Origin: Anaerococcus pacaensis 9403502
Lineage (GTDB): Bacteria; Bacillota; Clostridia; Tissierellales; Peptoniphilaceae
Reading direction: 5' to 3'
DNA length: 64,000 bases
NCBI GenBank assembly: GCA_000308255.3
Contig: HG326665.1
Span: 61,828-125,827 of the forward strand
This document shows, piece by piece, positions 60,269 to 64,000 of this stretch. A program made the position numbers and the translations under genes. Every line of letters begins with the position of its first letter. The stretch's first letter is position 1. Below the pieces are notes generated by a model. That model saw only the letters and a program-made list of their open reading frames with translations. It did not search any database and was not told the origin of the DNA.

Positions 60269-61590
60269 CTAATATTTCCTTTGTACTTTTCGATATATTT
60301 CTTAAATTCTCTGCCCCTGGCCTCATATGACTCATACATATCCCAGCTTGCTGATGCTGGAGCTAAAAGTATGACATCGTTAGCTTCTGCAAGGCTAGTT
60401 GCAAGCTTTACAGCTTCTTCCATATCCTCTACTATTTGATAATCAATCTTATAATCTTCGCATAACTTGGCTAATTGATGTTTGGTCTCGCCCATTAATA
60501 TCATTAGCTTGCCATTTTCCATGAAAGCTTTGATAAAGTCAGTATAGTCTATTTTTTTATCATAGCCCCCAGCTATTATGATAAGAGGGTCAGAGAAACT
60601 TTCTATTGCCTTTATGGCTGAATCCACATTTGTCGCTTTAGAATCATTATATATCTTCACAGCAGAAACTTCATCTACAAATTCCAATCTATGCTCAATT
60701 GATGTAAAAGTTTTGGCGGCTTTTGCAATTTGTTCAAAACTTAAGCCGTATAGGTATGCAGTAAGGATTGCTGCCATTAGATTTTCATAGTTGTGGTTAC
60801 CAATAATTTTAAGGTCCGCAAGTTTTAGAACATCTATTACTTTTCCATCTTTGGCAAATTTGATCATACCTTCTTCAGTATACAAACCACACTCTATTTT
60901 TGACTTTGAAGAAAATTCATAAACATCGGCCTTAAATTCTGCCCTATGCTCATTTATTGTTGGGTCATCATGATTTATAATCAAAAAATCAGAAGAATCT
61001 TGATTAGCATCTATATTTAATTTACTTCCTATATAATCATCTAGGCTCCCATGCCAGTCTATGTGGTCAGGGGTGATATTTAATATGCTCGCTATATGAG
61101 GATGATATTGGCTAGTGTTTTTAAGTTGGAAAGAGGATAGCTCTTCTACAAAAACCGCTTCTTCCTTATACATCCTCCACAAAATACCCTCACCAATATT
61201 ACCAACAGATATAGCCTTTATCCCTGATTCATTTAAGATATGACTTATCATTGATGTAGTAGAAGTCTTGCCATTGGTGCCGGTGACTGCTACAAACTTC
61301 TTGTCAGGAAATAGTCTAAAGGAAAGCTCAATATCTGATAGCATTTCATATCTGCTCGATAATTTTTGGACCATATCATCGCTAGGTTTGATACCTGGTG
61401 ATTTGACTACGAATTCATAGTTATTTTCCAAAATTTTGGAATCAGAAATAGGGCTATAGTTATAGCCCTTTAGTTCGTCTGTTGTAGTTTTATTTTTATC
61501 ATAGGTATAAACTTCATATCCCATGCTAGCTAGCGCTTTCACACTAGATATACCGCTTACACCCAAGCCATATACTAATACTTTTCTCAT
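60265..61590 (-). CDS. murD: UDP-MurNAc-L-Ala:D-Glu ligase
   Basis: 441 residues. Mur ligase: RKVLVYGLGVSGISSVKAL start, P-loop AVTGTNGKTSTTSMISH, LNITPDHIDWHGSLDDYIGSK, and IYNDSKATNVDSAIKAIESF. Adds D-Glu to the stem peptide. The start at 61590 overlaps the mraY end; the longer frame to 61617 has no better ribosome site. Confidence 0.96.
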   Translation of the reverse strand: MRKVLVYGLGVSGISSVKALASMGYEVYTYDKNKTTTDELKGYNYSPISDSKILENNYEFVVKSPGIKPSDDMVQKLSSRYEMLSDIELSFRLFPDKKFVAVTGTNGKTSTTSMISHILNESGIKAISVGNIGEGILWRMYKEEAVFVEELSSFQLKNTSQYHPHIASILNITPDHIDWHGSLDDYIGSKLNIDANQDSSDFLIINHDDPTINEHRAEFKADVYEFSSKSKIECGLYTEEGMIKFAKDGKVIDVLKLADLKIIGNHNYENLMAAILTAYLYGLSFEQIAKAAKTFTSIEHRLEFVDEVSAVKIYNDSKATNVDSAIKAIESFSDPLIIIAGGYDKKIDYTDFIKAFMENGKLMILMGETKHQLAKLCEDYKIDYQIVEDMEEAVKLATSLAEANDVILLAPASASWDMYESYEARGREFKKYIEKYKGNIR

Positions 61591-62537
61591 ATAATTGCCA
61601 CCAATGTTATTAAACATAAAATCAAACTAACTATTGTAAATGCAGTTACGATTTTTGGTTCCTTATAGCCTTTTAATTCGAAATGATGGTGGATAGGAGT
61701 CATAAGAAATACCCTTTTCTTGTTGCGATGCCTGTATGATAGGACTTGGATAATCACAGATAGGGTTTCCATTACATATACACCACCGAGGATGATTAGA
61801 TATATAGGAATTCCCTCTATGATAGTAAGAGCAACCACAGCCCCACCTATAGCCATAGATCCTGTATCACCCATAAATACTGATGCTGGATTGGAGTTAA
61901 AGTATAAAAATCCAACAAGAACTGCAAACATAATGATTGCAAACAGTCTAGTAGTTCCATTGGTAGATAGGATATATAACGCTAAAAACACTGGCAAAGA
62001 CACACTAGAAGCTAAGCCATCTAGTCCATCTGTTAAGTTTACTGCATTTGTTGTACCTACAATTATAAATACGAGGATAGGAAAACCTAGGAAACTTACA
62101 TTTAATGGATAATTGCTAAATGGAATTATAAGTTCAGTCACGCTTTTATTATCGTTAATGTAGGCAAGTATTGTAACTATTATAGCTAAAGTAAATTGTA
62201 ATATAATTTTCTCTTTTGGTTTAAGGCCTTCGGACTGTTTTAAGACCAACTTCCTAAAGTCATCTACAAATCCAATTGCACCAAATCCTATAGTAGTGAT
62301 TAATAAAATAGCTGTATTCATTGTAAATGGAACAAATATAAGTGTCATCAAAAATGCTGCTATTAAAAATATGACCCCGCCCATGGTAGGAGTTCCTGCT
62401 TTTTGATAGTGGCTTTTTGGGCCTTCTTTTCTAATATTTTGACCAATTTTCATATTCTTTAAAATTGGAATAATGACATATCCTAAAAGAATAGTCGATA
62501 TTATGCTTATTATGATTATTTTATATATCTGATCCAT
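61587..62537 (-). CDS. mraY: Phospho-MurNAc-pentapeptide transferase
   Basis: 316 residues, about ten membrane helices. QKAGTPTMGGVIFL is the first MraY signature, FVDDFRKL holds catalytic Asp, NAVNLTDGLDGLAS is the second, and MTPIHHHFELKG the His-rich motif. Makes lipid I. ATG at 62537 follows the ftsL stop by one base and fits the first helix (IYKIIIISIISTILLGYVI); the upstream extension to 62594 overlaps ftsL and is rejected. Confidence 0.96.
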   Translation of the reverse strand: MDQIYKIIIISIISTILLGYVIIPILKNMKIGQNIRKEGPKSHYQKAGTPTMGGVIFLIAAFLMTLIFVPFTMNTAILLITTIGFGAIGFVDDFRKLVLKQSEGLKPKEKIILQFTLAIIVTILAYINDNKSVTELIIPFSNYPLNVSFLGFPILVFIIVGTTNAVNLTDGLDGLASSVSLPVFLALYILSTNGTTRLFAIIMFAVLVGFLYFNSNPASVFMGDTGSMAIGGAVVALTIIEGIPIYLIILGGVYVMETLSVIIQVLSYRHRNKKRVFLMTPIHHHFELKGYKEPKIVTAFTIVSLILCLITLVAII

Positions 62538-62538
62538 A

Positions 62539-62934
62539 CTAATTACCACTTGCATTTCTGCTGCTGTCATCATTTGTCGCATAAACCATGCCAAGTTCTT
62601 CTAGGGCATAGCGCTGGATTCTGTTTAAGTCTACAGAGTTTTCAAGCTTTGCAGCCATCCTATCGCGCCTTAGCTCAGCACTTATTACACTACTCATAAG
62701 TTGGTTGTATTCGCTCCTTTTAGCAGTAAGTTCCATACGCTTTTGAACATTAAAATACCCCATTCCTATGATTAGAGCAAGGGTCAGGATAGATATTATT
62801 GTCTTTATCCTCCTATCCCTTTTTTGTTGGGCCTTTATCCTAGCCTTTGAGCTATGCTTAGGATCAGTTTTGACTTTAAGTCTTCTTCTATTTTCATTGG
62901 TATTTTTAGAATTAATCATCTGTCTTTCTGCCAT
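62539..62934 (-). CDS. ftsL: FtsL-like cell division protein
   Basis: 131 residues. Very basic cytoplasmic region (RRRLKVKTDPKHSSKARIKAQQKRDRR), one membrane helix (TIISILTLALIIGMGYFNV) and a short extracytoplasmic coiled coil ending RIQRYALEELGMVYA, a pattern shared by FtsL and DivIC. Position between rsmH and mraY identifies it as FtsL. AAAGGATTTGAT places the start at 62934. Confidence 0.85.
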   Translation of the reverse strand: MAERQMINSKNTNENRRRLKVKTDPKHSSKARIKAQQKRDRRIKTIISILTLALIIGMGYFNVQKRMELTAKRSEYNQLMSSVISAELRRDRMAAKLENSVDLNRIQRYALEELGMVYATNDDSSRNASGN

Positions 62935-62935
62935 A

Positions 62936-63856
62936 TCAAATCCTTTGACATACTCTAAGCTTTGCACTTTTTGATCTAGAATTATCCGCTAGCTCCTCTT
63001 TGCTTGCGGTAATTGGCTTATTTGTAATAATTTTTATCTTTGCCTCAGTGTCGCATACACATACAGGTAGGCCAGGTGGGCAAGTACAATCTTTTTCTAA
63101 TTCTTTAAACTTATTTTTTACTATTCTATCTTCTAGAGAATGGAAGGTAATCACACATAGCCTGCCACCTACATTTAAATGGTCGATAACTGCTTCTAAT
63201 GTGTTTTCCAAGACTTCTAGTTCTCTATTTACTTCAATTCTAAGGGCTTGAAATACTCTTTTTTCAGGATGGGCTTCCTTGCTATGAACGCTAGCTTGTA
63301 TAAGCTCGCGTAATTTGAAAGTCGTATCTATTCGCTGTTTATTTCGTTCTTCGACTATATTTCTAGCTATGGTCTTTGAAAATCTTTCCTCACCATAGTC
63401 TGAAAATATACGGACAAGCTCATCCTGAGAGTATTCGTTTACTATAAATTCTGCTGTTAACTCATTGGTATCATCCATTCTCATATCAAGTGGCCCATCG
63501 TGCATGTATGAAAATCCACGTTCTGCCGTATCTATCTGATGAGAACTGACACCTATATCCATCAAAGCACCATCAATCTTGTCTATGCCTAGCTCTGCTA
63601 AGACCTTATCAATATTTTCAAAGTTGGTCTTAAGGTATATCACATTTGAAAAATCCTTTAGGTTTTCCTTGGCAGCGGCTATGGCACTTTTGTCTTGATC
63701 AAGTGCGATTAGCTGACCCTCATCTGAGAGTCTTTCAAGAATCCTCTTGCTATGACCGCCCTTACCTAGGGTAAGGTCTACATAAATTCCATTAGGTTTA
63801 ATATTCAAATTTTCTATTACTTCGTCCGCTAAGACTGATATATGTTCAAAATCCAT
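62936..63856 (-). CDS. rsmH: 16S rRNA m4C1402 methyltransferase
   Basis: 306 residues from the ATG at 63856 (MDFEHISVLADEVIENL). SAM motif IYVDLTLGKGGHSKRIL, GALMDIGVSSHQIDTAERGFSYMHDGPLDMRMD (read in pieces), RVFQALRIEVNRELEVLE and a late CTCPPGLPVCVC motif. It methylates N4 of C1402, the same nucleotide RsmI modifies on the ribose. An ATG at 63865 also exists but overlaps mraZ. Confidence 0.96.
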   Translation of the reverse strand: MDFEHISVLADEVIENLNIKPNGIYVDLTLGKGGHSKRILERLSDEGQLIALDQDKSAIAAAKENLKDFSNVIYLKTNFENIDKVLAELGIDKIDGALMDIGVSSHQIDTAERGFSYMHDGPLDMRMDDTNELTAEFIVNEYSQDELVRIFSDYGEERFSKTIARNIVEERNKQRIDTTFKLRELIQASVHSKEAHPEKRVFQALRIEVNRELEVLENTLEAVIDHLNVGGRLCVITFHSLEDRIVKNKFKELEKDCTCPPGLPVCVCDTEAKIKIITNKPITASKEELADNSRSKSAKLRVCQRI

Positions 63857-63857
63857 A

Positions 63858-64000
63858 TTATTCATCCATGATATCGGATAAATTCACCTCTACTTCATTC
63901 ATGTAGGCATCCCATTTTTCTACATCCCATATTTCTATGGAAGTATTGTTGCCTATTATCATAGCTTCGCTGGTAATCCCAGCATAGTCTCTCAAATTTT
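63858..64000 (-). CDS. mraZ: MraZ, C-terminal part (cut by window end)
   Basis: The last 46 codons are in the window: LRDYAGITSEAMIIGNNTSI then EIWDVEKWDAYMNEVE, the second AbrB-like unit of MraZ. MraZ is a DNA-binding repressor of the division cluster. It ends just before rsmH, the standard order. Confidence 0.9.
   Translation of the reverse strand, partial: NLRDYAGITSEAMIIGNNTSIEIWDVEKWDAYMNEVEVNLSDIMDE

Overview
This looks like chromosomal DNA from a low-GC, anaerobic member of the Bacillota. The gene families and gene order suggest a coccus of the Tissierellia/Peptoniphilaceae type (for example Anaerococcus or a relative). That placement is inference from the [4Fe-4S]-type PurF, CIRCE/HrcA control, the L10 leader, a long single-chain PurL, a small division cluster and frequent acidic tails; no database was searched. 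Almost all of the window is core genome.

Layout. 1-380: 5' end of an IS110-family transposase with a structured left end. 383-4477 (minus): Fur-family regulator, then the rpmG-secE-nusG-rplK-rplA-rplJ-rplL operon with an L10 leader. 4554-6218 (minus): glmM and a small unknown gene. 6364-7788 (plus): aldehyde dehydrogenase. 7825-20337 (minus): purine operon in transcription order sORF, purF, purN, purH, purD-purL (one fused ORF), guaB, purE, purM, purC, unknown. 20428-23968 (plus): TrmN6-like methyltransferase, an FMN/FAD lipoprotein reductase and rsmI. A 174-bp foldback element follows, then ldhA, rpsU, hinT, mtaB and the heat-shock operon hrcA-grpE-dnaK-dnaJ with hemW (minus).

33026-34964 (minus): ferredoxin-reductase-like protein and an AI-2E-family permease. 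35069-36821 (plus): ECF sigma/anti-sigma pair and a VOC protein. 36881-44032 (minus, rpsT plus): 3-hydroxyacyl-CoA dehydrogenase, lepA, lepB, holA and comEC. 44093-48457 (plus): a degenerate AlaX-like protein, then a 13-codon leader ORF and RNA hairpins in front of a heterodimeric ABC exporter. 48503-50757 (minus): two tandem VTT membrane proteins and a WrbA-like flavodoxin. About 50845-51599: an IS200-type insertion sequence lying between leuS and its terminator. 51600-64000 (minus): leuS, asnS, rarA, nrdR and a division/cell-wall cluster ftsZ, ftsQ, murG, murD, mraY, ftsL, rsmH, mraZ (cut by the window end).

How the genes work together: most of the window is translation, protein folding and export, de novo purine synthesis and envelope synthesis. 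The points most worth following up are a PurF whose glutaminase site has lost its catalytic Cys and oxyanion Asn; a seamless PurD-PurL fusion; a conserved-looking sORF and terminator ahead of purF; a leader-peptide/anti-Shine-Dalgarno arrangement ahead of the ABC exporter, where a hairpin sits between the Shine-Dalgarno and the start codon; an AlaX homologue without its zinc motif; and a candidate IS110 bridge RNA.
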